Shown here piece by piece: positions 47,624 to 55,594 of a DNA stretch of 64,000 bases. The position numbers and the translations under genes are program-made. The notes under the pieces were generated by a model that had not been told where the DNA came from, made no database searches, and saw nothing but the letters and a program-made list of their open reading frames with translations. How positions within the stretch are numbered: position 1 is the first letter of the stretch; each line of letters opens with the position of its first letter. Origin of the DNA: Scytonema hofmannii PCC 7110 (GTDB taxonomy: Bacteria > Cyanobacteriota > Cyanobacteriia > Cyanobacteriales > Nostocaceae); assembly GCF_000346485.2 (NCBI RefSeq), contig NZ_KQ976354.1, positions 4,305,436 through 4,369,435 on the forward strand, in the 5' to 3' direction.

Positions 47624-47992
47624 ATGTCCCAAACTTACACTGTAAGAGTTCACGATCGCGCTAAAGGCATTGTTCGCATATTGCAAGTTCCTGACGATCG
47701 CTACATCCTGCATACGGCTGAAAAACAAGGCGTGGAACTGCCGTTTTCTTGTCGAAATGGGGCTTGTACCACTTGTGCTGTTAGGGTACTGTCGGGAGAA
47801 ATTTACCAACCAGAGGCAGTTGGGCTGTCCCCAGAATTAAGAAAGAAAGGTTATGCTCTGTTATGTGTCAGTTACGCCCGTTCCGATTTAGAGGTAGAAA
47901 CACAGGACGAAGATGAAGTTTATGAACTACAGTTTGGACGCTATTTTGCTAGGGGGAGAGTTCGGAAGGGTTTACCATTAGATGAAGAGTGA
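47624..47992 (+). CDS. Plant-type 2Fe-2S ferredoxin
   Basis: A 122-residue ferredoxin. The cluster motif is FSCRNGACTTCAVRV (C-x4-C-x2-C) with the fourth cysteine in ALLCVSYARSD, as in photosynthetic-type ferredoxins. It is longer than PetF at both ends (a basic N-terminus, and a C-terminal extension EDEVYELQFGRYFARGRVRK), which marks it as a separate ferredoxin isoform of unknown partner. The stop overlaps the next start region. Confidence 0.9.
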   Translation: MSQTYTVRVHDRAKGIVRILQVPDDRYILHTAEKQGVELPFSCRNGACTTCAVRVLSGEIYQPEAVGLSPELRKKGYALLCVSYARSDLEVETQDEDEVYELQFGRYFARGRVRKGLPLDEE

Positions 47993-48548
47993 AATTAGCC
48001 TCACGCAAAGACGCAAAGACGCAAAAGTATTTAGAATTACAACTTTACTGTGTTTATTACTACTGGTAGCTTGTCAACCACAAAAAAAGGTGGAAGATCC
48101 GAACCGAATGCTGGTGAAGGTAGCACAGGTTGTGAGCGGGCAAACTATAGAAGTGGTAGGTATAGGCGAACAACCGAGTTTAATTACTCAAGTACGGTTG
48201 CTGAATATCGATGCACCCGATTTGCAGCAACGTCCTTGGGGTGATGCTGCAAAACAACGCCTAGAAGCGCTAATTGGAGGCGAACAATCTGTCATGCTGG
48301 AGTTTGATGTGGAAGTGAAAGACTCTTTTGGCAGGACTTTGGCTTATGCTTGGAAGGATCGGGTTTTGTTGAACGAACAGTTACTGAAAGAAGGACACGG
48401 GCTGTTTGCACCGCGATCGCCCAACAATAAATACGATCGCCGCTTAGAACGTGCTCAACAATGGGCGAGACTCATTGGGGAAGGCATTTGGAACCCGCAA
48501 AAACCCATGCGTCTCACTCCTGGTGAATTTCGGCGTCAGTATCGTTAG
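47982..48548 (+). CDS. SNase-like thermonuclease lipoprotein
   Basis: A 188-residue secreted nuclease of the staphylococcal nuclease fold. The hydrophobic segment ends LLLVACQ, a lipobox with Cys27, so it should be a lipoprotein. The catalytic region includes VRLLNIDAPDLQQRPWGDAA (Asp and Arg) and DSFGRTLAYAW (second Arg). The first residues, KSEISLTQRRKDAKVF, are translated from the dispersed CACGCAAAGACGCAAAG repeat, so the signal peptide is preceded by repeat-derived sequence. It overlaps the ferredoxin gene by 11 bases. Confidence 0.85.
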   Translation: MKSEISLTQRRKDAKVFRITTLLCLLLLVACQPQKKVEDPNRMLVKVAQVVSGQTIEVVGIGEQPSLITQVRLLNIDAPDLQQRPWGDAAKQRLEALIGGEQSVMLEFDVEVKDSFGRTLAYAWKDRVLLNEQLLKEGHGLFAPRSPNNKYDRRLERAQQWARLIGEGIWNPQKPMRLTPGEFRRQYR

Positions 48549-48702
48549 AGAATAGTTATTAGTTAGTGGTGAGTGGTTAGTGGTTAACAACCAACAACTA
48601 ACTATTGTACGGGCGCAAGGCATTGCGTCCCTACTAATCACCAACTAACTATATGTACGGGCGCAAGGCATTGCGCTAATCACTAACAACTAACAACCAA
48701 AG
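48549..48702. repeat. Mixed repeats between nuclease and IMPase genes
   Basis: TTAGTGG heptads, then two copies of TACGGGCGCAAGGCATTGCG separated by more heptads. They belong to the same families as those at 2832 and 24358. Confidence 0.85.
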
Positions 48703-48703
48703 C

Positions 48704-49519
48704 ATGAATAACTTACAAACCTTCTTAGACATTGCTACGGAAGCAGCCCTTGCTGCGGGTGCAGTATTGGAAGGTTATTTAGGGAAGATAGAAGATGCTG
48801 TTGTTGAAAAAGGGCGACCTGGGGATTTAGTGACGGCGGCTGATAAAGCTTCAGAGGTTGTTATTCTAGATATTGTGCGGCGTCACTTTCCAGAGCATTC
48901 AATTTTAGCTGAGGAATCCGGAAAACTGGGCAATCAAGATAATGAATTTCTTTGGGCGATCGATCCTCTAGACGGTACAACCAACTTTGCCCACCAATAC
49001 CCCTTCTTTGCTGTTTCTATTGGGCTGTTGATTCGTGGCATACCACAAGTTGGTGTCATTTACGATCCTTTCCATGATGAATTATTCCGTGCGGCGCAGG
49101 GTTTGGGTGCGACGCGCAACCGCCGCCCAATTCAAGTTTCAAATACGTCGGAATTAAGTAAGAGTTTGCTAGTTACGGGATTTGCTTACGACCGCCGTGA
49201 AACTTCAGACAATAACTACGCAGAATTTTGTCACCTGACCCATCTTACCCAAGGAGTTCGGCGCAGTGGTTCGGCATCTCTAGATTTGGCTCACGTTGCT
49301 TGCGGGCGTATCGATGGCTACTGGGAACGAGGGATTGCACCGTGGGATATTGCTGCTGGTGTGATTTTATTAAGAGAAGCTGGGGGGAAGGTAACTGCAT
49401 ATGACGGTAGCCCCTTAGATATAGTATCTGGAAGGATTCTTGCCACTAATAGTTATATTCACGAGAGTCTGAGTCAAGAACTTATACAAGTTCCATCGCT
49501 ACCTACGTGGAGTCGATAA
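48704..49519 (+). CDS. Inositol monophosphatase family phosphatase
   Basis: A 271-residue enzyme with the family signatures AEESGK, WAIDPLDGTTNFAHQ (metal-binding Asp-x-Leu-Asp-Gly-Thr) and WDIAAGVILLREAGG. It hydrolyses inositol-1-phosphate or related sugar phosphates with magnesium; SuhB-type roles are also known. Starts with ATG four bases after the repeat block. Cytoplasmic. Confidence 0.93.
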   Translation: MNNLQTFLDIATEAALAAGAVLEGYLGKIEDAVVEKGRPGDLVTAADKASEVVILDIVRRHFPEHSILAEESGKLGNQDNEFLWAIDPLDGTTNFAHQYPFFAVSIGLLIRGIPQVGVIYDPFHDELFRAAQGLGATRNRRPIQVSNTSELSKSLLVTGFAYDRRETSDNNYAEFCHLTHLTQGVRRSGSASLDLAHVACGRIDGYWERGIAPWDIAAGVILLREAGGKVTAYDGSPLDIVSGRILATNSYIHESLSQELIQVPSLPTWSR

Positions 49520-49605
49520 GCTTGTTAATTTTATAGCCATTTCTCAGAAGCAAAGTAAACTAGAGAAATCCTATAAACCCTATTGGTACAGCACCTGTTA
49601 TATAT

Positions 49606-50562
49606 ATGTCATTCAAGATAGAACGCGGTCTTTTTAGATATGATTTTATCGATCATCACGCAATTCTTTGTGTGAGTGTTGACGCGGATGTCAAGGATAT
49701 TCGCAAACGCTACCTCAAAATCGCTCGCCGCCTTCACCCTGATAGCTGTGAGGCACAGAGCAGTGCTGAAAAGCATCTCGCTGGTGAATTGTTGTCTAAG
49801 CTGGTGAACCCATCTTATGAAAAACTCTCTCAAGATAAAAATAGAGCAGAGTACCTTTTAGTAATGTCGCAAATGGGTAAGCGCTTGGTTCAAGAATCGG
49901 CTTCTGTGGAACTCACAACAGATTTAGCTAAGCAGCTAGCTAGTACCCCTAATTTTGAACAAATTTATAAAAATGCGATCGCTAAAATTGCTGAAACTCA
50001 GTATGATTCTTTACAGAAAGTACAACAGATCATAGGCTTAGTGAGCGAGTTAAATTTGGTTTACTTAATGCGGACATCTGGTAAAACATTTGCCGCCTCA
50101 CAGCCAAGTGCTCCACCCAAAGCCCAAACACCTCCCTCAACAAACAACGCATCTGTACCCCCACCTCCACCTTCTCCACCCAAAGAAGATTCAGCAGCCA
50201 CTCATTATATCCGTCGCGCTCAAGAATTGATGGCAAAGAATCAACTGGCACAAGCTAGGGTAGAATTACAAGATGCCCTAAAGCTAGAGCCAAGTAATAG
50301 TCGTTGTCATAGCTCGATCGGGTTAGTGTATTTGAAGCAAAATCAAATCACGATGGCAAAGGTTCATTTTGACCGCGCCCTACAATTAGACCCTAAAGAC
50401 CAAACAGCGTCGGATGGGAAACGCAAAATTGAACAGATGACTGGTCAAAAACCCACTCATGGAACGAAGCCTACAGCAACGTCTCATCATGGGGCTAAAC
50501 AACCAGATAAATCTGGGGGTGGCGGTTTGTTTGGTGGTTTGTTTGGTGGGAAGAAGAAATAA
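49606..50562 (+). CDS. J-domain protein with TPR and glycine-rich tail
   Basis: A 318-residue protein. Residues about 12-75 form a J domain with RRLHPDSCEAQ (His-Pro-Asp), so it can stimulate a DnaK-type chaperone. A Pro-rich linker (about 160-200) follows, then about two TPRs (200-275; AQARVELQDALKLEPSNSRC), then a tail ending GGGGLFGGLFGGKKK. Cyanobacteria have several such J-TPR proteins of unknown client. The TAA stop overlaps the hisZ ATG (TAATG), implying coupled translation with hisZ. Confidence 0.88.
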   Translation: MSFKIERGLFRYDFIDHHAILCVSVDADVKDIRKRYLKIARRLHPDSCEAQSSAEKHLAGELLSKLVNPSYEKLSQDKNRAEYLLVMSQMGKRLVQESASVELTTDLAKQLASTPNFEQIYKNAIAKIAETQYDSLQKVQQIIGLVSELNLVYLMRTSGKTFAASQPSAPPKAQTPPSTNNASVPPPPPSPPKEDSAATHYIRRAQELMAKNQLAQARVELQDALKLEPSNSRCHSSIGLVYLKQNQITMAKVHFDRALQLDPKDQTASDGKRKIEQMTGQKPTHGTKPTATSHHGAKQPDKSGGGGLFGGLFGGKKK

Positions 50563-51812
50563 TGGTGTATCAACCGCCTGCGGGAGCTAGGGATTTATTA
50601 CCCCTCGATGTGGCTCAAAAACGCTGGATTGAAGAGAGGCTACAACAAGTTTTTCACCGTTGGGGGTATCACCAAATTATTACCTCAACGTTAGAACGTA
50701 TGGATACGCTTATGGCGGGGGGAGCAATTCAACGCTCAACGGTGATTCAACTGCAAAATGCCGAAGATGAAGATTTGGGGCTGCGTCCAGAACTTACAGC
50801 TTCTATTGCTCGCACATCTGTGACACGCATGGCGGGTGTAACCTACCCCCAGCGCCTGTACTACAAGGCCAATGTTTTCCAACGCACGCGAGAGTTGAAG
50901 CACAACCGCCAACAGGAATTTTATCAAGCTGGCGTGGAATTACTTGGAAGCGGAGGATTGCTTGCAGATGCAGATATTTTGCTGTTGCTAGCAAATTGTT
51001 TGGAAGCTCTGGGTTTACAACGGTGGCACTTAATTCTAGGCGAGGCAGAAATTACTCGATCGCTCATAAAGGCTTTTCCCCCAAATTTACAAGGGAAAGT
51101 ACGGAGTGCGATCGCTCACCTAGATCGCATTACAATAGACTCCTTGCCTCTAACCGACGAACTCAAAGAACGTGCCAGAATCATGCTGGATTTGCGAGGT
51201 AATCCTGCTGATGTCTTGCAAAAAGCGAGCAATTTGGGTTTAGATGAGCCTTTACAAGCGGCAGTAAATAACCTGAAAGCATTAGTAGAATTACTATATA
51301 ATTCAGTAAAAATACATACGAATTCCTCTCAAGGGACAGGGATGGAAATCATCCTTGACCTAAGCTTAATTCAAACCTTGGATTACTACACAGGTATTGT
51401 ATTTGAGGTAGTTGGCGATACAGATGGGCAAGCAAGGGTTGTGGGGCGAGGCGGTCGCTACGATAATCTTTTAGAGCTTTATCATCCACAAGGAGAAAAT
51501 ATACCTGGAATTGGTTTTGCATTTCTCCTAGAAGATTTACAACAAGTTCTCCTATCTGGCGGTCAATTACCACAAACAACGCCACCGATTAATTGGTTGG
51601 TGGTACCAGAAGATAAGAGTGCATATACTGCGGCTTTCTCTTACGCCAAAAAACTCCGAGATTCCACCCATTTAGTCAGGGTGGAAATAGATTTGGGAGG
51701 ACGGAATGCAGACGAAATTCGAGAATATGCACGCGATCGTAGTATTGTCCAGATTGCTTGGATCAAAGCTGATGGTTCTACAATGATTGAATCAGTGACC
51801 AGTGACCAGTGA
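50562..51812 (+). CDS. hisZ: ATP phosphoribosyltransferase regulatory subunit
   Basis: A 416-residue HisRS-like protein. AGARDLLPLDVAQKRWIEE, LRPELTASIARTSVTR and LDYYTGIVFEVVG followed by GRGGRYDNLLELY are the class II synthetase motifs. The tRNA-binding C-terminal domain of HisRS is not complete, which is consistent with HisZ rather than HisS, as is coupling to a non-tRNA gene. It pairs with short-form HisG in the first step of histidine synthesis. The final residues VTSDQ and stop are read from a CAGTGAC heptad array. Confidence 0.88.
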   Translation: MVYQPPAGARDLLPLDVAQKRWIEERLQQVFHRWGYHQIITSTLERMDTLMAGGAIQRSTVIQLQNAEDEDLGLRPELTASIARTSVTRMAGVTYPQRLYYKANVFQRTRELKHNRQQEFYQAGVELLGSGGLLADADILLLLANCLEALGLQRWHLILGEAEITRSLIKAFPPNLQGKVRSAIAHLDRITIDSLPLTDELKERARIMLDLRGNPADVLQKASNLGLDEPLQAAVNNLKALVELLYNSVKIHTNSSQGTGMEIILDLSLIQTLDYYTGIVFEVVGDTDGQARVVGRGGRYDNLLELYHPQGENIPGIGFAFLLEDLQQVLLSGGQLPQTTPPINWLVVPEDKSAYTAAFSYAKKLRDSTHLVRVEIDLGGRNADEIREYARDRSIVQIAWIKADGSTMIESVTSDQ

Positions 51813-51818
51813 CCAGTG
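51793..51818. repeat. Short heptad array at the hisZ stop
   Basis: Three GTGACCA units supply the end of hisZ and its TGA stop. Confidence 0.9.
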
Positions 51819-51889
51819 TCTTCTATAAAATGTTAGCTCGATATACTGGATTAGATACAGCAATTTTAATCCAATTATAAAGGGGAACT

Positions 51890-52117
51890 ATGCCGCACAC
51901 TATTGTTACTGACGTTTGTGAAGGCGTCGCAGATTGCGTAGATGCTTGTCCGGTAGCTTGCATTCATCCCGGTCCTGGCAAGAATCTCAAGGGAACTGAT
52001 TGGTATTGGATTGACTATGCCACTTGTATCGATTGTGGCATCTGCATTCAAGTTTGCCCTGTAGAAGGGGCGATTGTTCCAGAAGAACGACCAGATTTGC
52101 AAAAAACTCCTTCTTAA
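51890..52117 (+). CDS. Ferredoxin with two Fe-S clusters
   Basis: A 75-residue ferredoxin. CIDCGICIQVCPVEGAI is a classical 4Fe-4S motif (C-x2-C-x2-C-x3-CP). The first motif CEGVADCVDACPVACIHPG is spaced as in 7Fe/FdI-type ferredoxins, so it may hold a 3Fe-4S or 4Fe-4S cluster. It is a small soluble electron carrier. A strong terminator follows at 52138. Confidence 0.9.
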   Translation: MPHTIVTDVCEGVADCVDACPVACIHPGPGKNLKGTDWYWIDYATCIDCGICIQVCPVEGAIVPEERPDLQKTPS

Positions 52118-52137
52118 GTATTTCTACGGTTGAACAA

Positions 52138-52166
52138 CCCCGCCTTGGCTGCGCCAAAAGGCGGGG
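52138..52166 (+). terminator. Intrinsic terminator after the ferredoxin gene
   Basis: CCCCGCCTT at 52138-52146 pairs with AAGGCGGGG at 52158-52166 and is followed by ATTCTTCG. It ends 34 bases before the convergent stop of the next gene. Confidence 0.65.
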
Positions 52167-52200
52167 ATTCTTCGACTGCGTAGCATCAGTTTGTGCAAAA

Positions 52201-53454
52201 TCATCCAGTTGCCAAGGTACTGTTCTTAAGTACTGCCAACAAACGATGAATTTCTTCAACAGTGTTGTAGTGTATTAGCCCAAGCCGCAGAAGTCCTCCG
52301 CTTGATTCGACGCCTAATTTCTCAGTTAGACCAAGTGCGTAAAAGTTGCCGTTCCAGGTAAAAATACCGCGATCGCCTAAAGCTCTAGCAACTGTCTGAG
52401 GAGTGTGTTTAGCTAATCGAATTCCAAAAGTTGGTGTTCGCCAATCAAAGTTGGTTGGATTGGTAATACCATAGAGAGTTACACCGGGAGTTTGTAGCAA
52501 CCCTGAAACCAACTTGTGGCTGAGTTCTTTTTCATACTGCTTAATTCCCAGCATGGCGGCAACTAGGGCTTGTCGCCGATTTTCAACACTAGGTAAAACC
52601 TGGTGACCTATTTCAGCTAAGTAGTCAATTGCTGCTACCATCCCTGCAAGCCCTTCAAAGTTTTGAGTCCCAGTTTCCCAACGTGAGGGAATTTCTTCTG
52701 GGGCGGGTTGTACTTTGTAAGGGTGCAGGCGAGTCAGATGTTCGCGTTTCGCATACATCACACCCACATGGGGCCCAAAGAATTTATAGGCGGAACAAGT
52801 GAGAAAGTCGCAGTCGAGCGATCGCACGTCTACTAAACCGTGAGGTACGTAGTGAACGGCATCTACAAAAACCATTGCTCCAACAGCACGAGCGAGTTTT
52901 ACGACTTCTGCAATGTTGTTGATTGTACCTACGGCATTGGATGCATACCCCACTGCTATTAGTCGCGTCCGTTCGTTGATTTGCTGCTTGAGATGGTTCA
53001 TGTCTAGGGTACAGTCTTCTACATTGATATCAACTGTACGAATAACAGCACCTTGTTCGGAAAGTGCGTACCAAGGAGAGACATTGGCATAGTGGTCAAG
53101 TTTGGTAACGATGATTTCATCACCGGGTTGTAGTTTTCGACCAATGGCTCGACTTATTGTAAAAGTAAGTGTGGTCATGTTAGGACCAAAGACGACTTCG
53201 TCAGCATCACAGCCTAACAGATCGGCGACTGCTGTACGTGCTGATACCACAAGTGCATCTGTCCTCTCACTTGTTACAAAAGCTCCATGAGTGTTTGCAT
53301 TTGACTTCATCAAGTATTCTGCGATCGCATTGACTACAGAGCTTGGGACTTGAGTACCACCAGGTCCATCAAAAAAAATCACAGGTTGACCATCGATCTC
53401 TTGGGAGAGAGCAGGAAAGCGATCGCGTATCCACTTTAAATCTAGGTCAACCAT
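52201..53454 (-). CDS. Cysteine desulfurase-like class V aminotransferase
   Basis: A 417-residue PLP enzyme of the class V (NifS/SufS/CsdA-like) family. The PLP lysine lies in CDFLTCSAYKFFGPHVGVMY (SAYKFFGPH), and VFVDAVHYVPHG carries the Asp that contacts the cofactor. It is called desulfurase-like because the catalytic cysteine loop of true SufS/IscS is not evident in the C-terminal part; other reactions (lyase, epimerase) are possible. It follows the 2OG-Fe dioxygenase gene by 108 bases on the same strand; a perfect palindrome lies between them. Confidence 0.85.
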   Translation of the reverse strand: MVDLDLKWIRDRFPALSQEIDGQPVIFFDGPGGTQVPSSVVNAIAEYLMKSNANTHGAFVTSERTDALVVSARTAVADLLGCDADEVVFGPNMTTLTFTISRAIGRKLQPGDEIIVTKLDHYANVSPWYALSEQGAVIRTVDINVEDCTLDMNHLKQQINERTRLIAVGYASNAVGTINNIAEVVKLARAVGAMVFVDAVHYVPHGLVDVRSLDCDFLTCSAYKFFGPHVGVMYAKREHLTRLHPYKVQPAPEEIPSRWETGTQNFEGLAGMVAAIDYLAEIGHQVLPSVENRRQALVAAMLGIKQYEKELSHKLVSGLLQTPGVTLYGITNPTNFDWRTPTFGIRLAKHTPQTVARALGDRGIFTWNGNFYALGLTEKLGVESSGGLLRLGLIHYNTVEEIHRLLAVLKNSTLATG

Positions 53455-53492
53455 AGTCGAACACTCCTTTTTTATTGCTTAATGGGGCTGCA

Positions 53493-53525
53493 AGCTCCCC
53501 GACTTCTTGAAGAAGTCGGGGAGCT
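53493..53525. terminator. Perfect 16-bp hairpin between dioxygenase and PLP enzyme genes
   Basis: AGCTCCCCGACTTCTT is perfectly inverted around one central base. It lies 38 bases downstream of the dioxygenase stop on the minus strand, so it may terminate that transcript or cap the next leader. The motif GCTCCCCGACTTCTT is a dispersed cyanobacterial repeat in my experience (not checked). Confidence 0.6.
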
Positions 53526-53562
53526 GAGCAAACTTACTTATCAAAATTAATCTGATGGACTA

Positions 53563-54246
53563 CTAGCCCCCTTTATTATCCTCAGGATTTAACCCCGGAC
53601 AAGTTATCACAAACACATCCCTCACCCCATTTTCCGCAGAGAGTGCTTTGATAGTAGTCGTAAAGTGGAATAAGTTGCGATCGCTAAACACGAGCAATTC
53701 TCCAGGATTGAGAATTTTGGTAAAAATTGGGTTGTCGCTCTTAGATTTATAGAGATGAGTTTCGCCTCCTTCAATTCCCTCTCTATTCACAGCAAAAATC
53801 CCGATCATATCAACTCCGTCCCTGTGAATTCCTTCAGGTGCTGGGTTTCCCATTTTCTCTGGGTAGGCAACGGTTCTAATTTGATGAACTGCAACTTCTG
53901 TATAAGTTGAGCAAATTTTGCAGAACTCAAAAAATTCCAGAATAATTCTTTGAAAGTCCTTAATGTGTATAAGTTCATCCTCAATTTCTGCAAACTCTCT
54001 GACGACATTACCTAGCAAAGGATTGTATTTTTTTGCCTGATATAAAGCTCTATGAGGTAATTTGATTAAACCCTCTTCTACAACCTTGAAATGAGATAAG
54101 CGCCTAAAGCGGTAATTATCTTTTATATATGGATCTACAGGCAGATTGTTATAAAACTGCTTTATGTTATACACGTTGACAGCAGCAACGCTTTCCAAAG
54201 CATAGCTAGTGATGCAATCAAAAACATCTTTTCTTAATTCTAACAT
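53563..54246 (-). CDS. 2OG-Fe(II) dioxygenase, BsmA/amino-acid hydroxylase type
   Basis: A 227-residue protein. PEGIHRDGVDMIGIF gives the His-x-Asp iron ligands, and LFHFTTTI supplies the distal His after NPGELLVFSD; ETHLYKSK is the strand between. The set is that of the PF10014 family, which includes free-amino-acid 4-hydroxylases such as isoleucine dioxygenase. It starts with ATG 54246 preceded by AAGGATAATC. It is next to a PLP enzyme on the same strand, which would suit amino-acid metabolism (inference). Confidence 0.85.
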   Translation of the reverse strand: MLELRKDVFDCITSYALESVAAVNVYNIKQFYNNLPVDPYIKDNYRFRRLSHFKVVEEGLIKLPHRALYQAKKYNPLLGNVVREFAEIEDELIHIKDFQRIILEFFEFCKICSTYTEVAVHQIRTVAYPEKMGNPAPEGIHRDGVDMIGIFAVNREGIEGGETHLYKSKSDNPIFTKILNPGELLVFSDRNLFHFTTTIKALSAENGVRDVFVITCPGLNPEDNKGG

Positions 54247-54781
54247 ATGATTATCCTTCTTGGCTCAATTTTAAGTAGCCAAGTTAACACTTAAAGAATT
54301 AGGGTTGGCTCTATAGTCAGACCCAAAGTCAAAAAATTCAGTCAAAATTCATACGCTTTCGCTACCAATAAAAAATTTCCGTAGAGCAAATGGTTATGAG
54401 TGATGCTCGACTTTTACTGGCGGCTAGACGGCTCAAACTGTCGTTTCACTTGGATAAAGTTAAAGTTTCTTAACTTTTGAATCCAGATACTGTTTAAGTT
54501 TATTTAACTTTGTTCTTTGTCCTCTTTTTTTCGGTGCTCTTTTCATACACCTTTATCCTTAATTATAGGCAAGAAAAAATTGACTTGCAATAGCGGTCTG
54601 AATAATGTTCATAAAGTCTTTATCTTGGAAAAATTCAGTGAAATCTCTGATCCCCGCTAATTTTAGTAAAATTATATATCTTTTATTTTAGGGAGAGCCT
54701 TCTCAGAAAAACCGTTCTTTACAATATTAATGTAATCAAATATTTTGCAACTAATACCGTTCTTTGTAAAACTGCTATATT
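54247..54781. other. Intergenic region upstream of the dioxygenase
   Basis: About 535 bases. It holds the 28-codon lysine-rich frame at 54460-54546 and otherwise A+T-rich sequence. No continuation of the truncated methyltransferase gene that ends at 54782 could be found in any frame. Confidence 0.5.
54460..54546 (-). CDS. 28-residue Lys/Arg-rich ORF
   Basis: ATG 54546, preceded by AAGGATAAAGG with good spacing, encodes MKRAPKKRGQRTKLNKLKQY and ends KVKKL. It is strongly basic (13 Lys/Arg of 28). It lies upstream of the dioxygenase on the same strand with a 213-base gap. It could be a small nucleic-acid-binding protein, a chance frame in A-rich DNA, or a peptide belonging to the locus. Confidence 0.3.
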   Translation of the reverse strand: MKRAPKKRGQRTKLNKLKQYLDSKVKKL

Positions 54782-55531
54782 TTATTCTAATGCTTCTAAA
54801 GCAGCTTTCTTCTCGGTAGGCGTGAGGGAAGTAGATAATTCAATCTGTCTCTTGTAACGAACACCAGAAACACCGGTTGCAGAAACAACCACACCATTTA
54901 CTACTTTTGCTTCGCGGGGTTTAGATCTTATCGCATCAGCATTGTAGTAGTAACCTTTTGCCTGCTTAACGAAATGAAAAACGTTCTCATGAACATTTCC
55001 TAGCCGATCTTTGCTGTTGCTCATGCCTCCTTTAAGCTTGTTCCATATGACATCATTACGCAGGAGCCAGCCTTGCTTATCGATCAGATCGAATGCTACG
55101 CGCCACGGAATGCCAACCAAGCTTTTGCCGTCATAGGTGTCGCCTAGATTCAGCCAGAAAGAGCCTTCTGGTTTCAAAACACGCTTTAGTTCTAGGAAAA
55201 CAGCGGAAAGATGTTTTACGTAGTCCTGGTAATTATCTTCTAAGCCAATGCCGCCGTTCTCGTACTCCCGTTTTCCCCAATAGGGGGGCGAAGTCATGGC
55301 AAAGTCAATACAAGCATCTGGTAAATCGCGCAGAATCACGAAAGCATCGCCATGTAACAATAATGGGTGAAGTTCTGCACTCGTTTTATAGCTTATAAAT
55401 GCTTGCTTGCAGCACTCTGAAATGATAGCGTCTGGTGGCACTATACAAGATTTGGGTCGCTGTATATCTCCCGAACCACTGCTTTGCAGGGGAATGTTAT
55501 CAAGAGGAAAGGTTTGGGATAGCTCAGGCAA
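54782..55531 (-). pseudogene. Truncated DNA (N4/N6) methyltransferase
   Basis: A 249-residue frame starting at TTG 55531. MTSPPYWGKREYENGGIG is the catalytic motif IV (S/D-PPY) of amino-methyltransferases, followed by WLNLGDTYDGKSLVGIPWR, RNDVIWNKL and NVHENVFHFVK, the ordered motifs V to VIII. In this permuted (beta-type) class the AdoMet-binding motif (DPFxGSGTT) should come next, but the frame stops at EKKAALEALE. The missing part is not found downstream. It is therefore probably inactive. No restriction enzyme gene is adjacent. Confidence 0.75.
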
Positions 55532-55594
55532 TTTAAATATTCGTTTTGTTTGCTATTAAGTGATTTTAGCACAGTTTGTATCACAGAATAAGTT

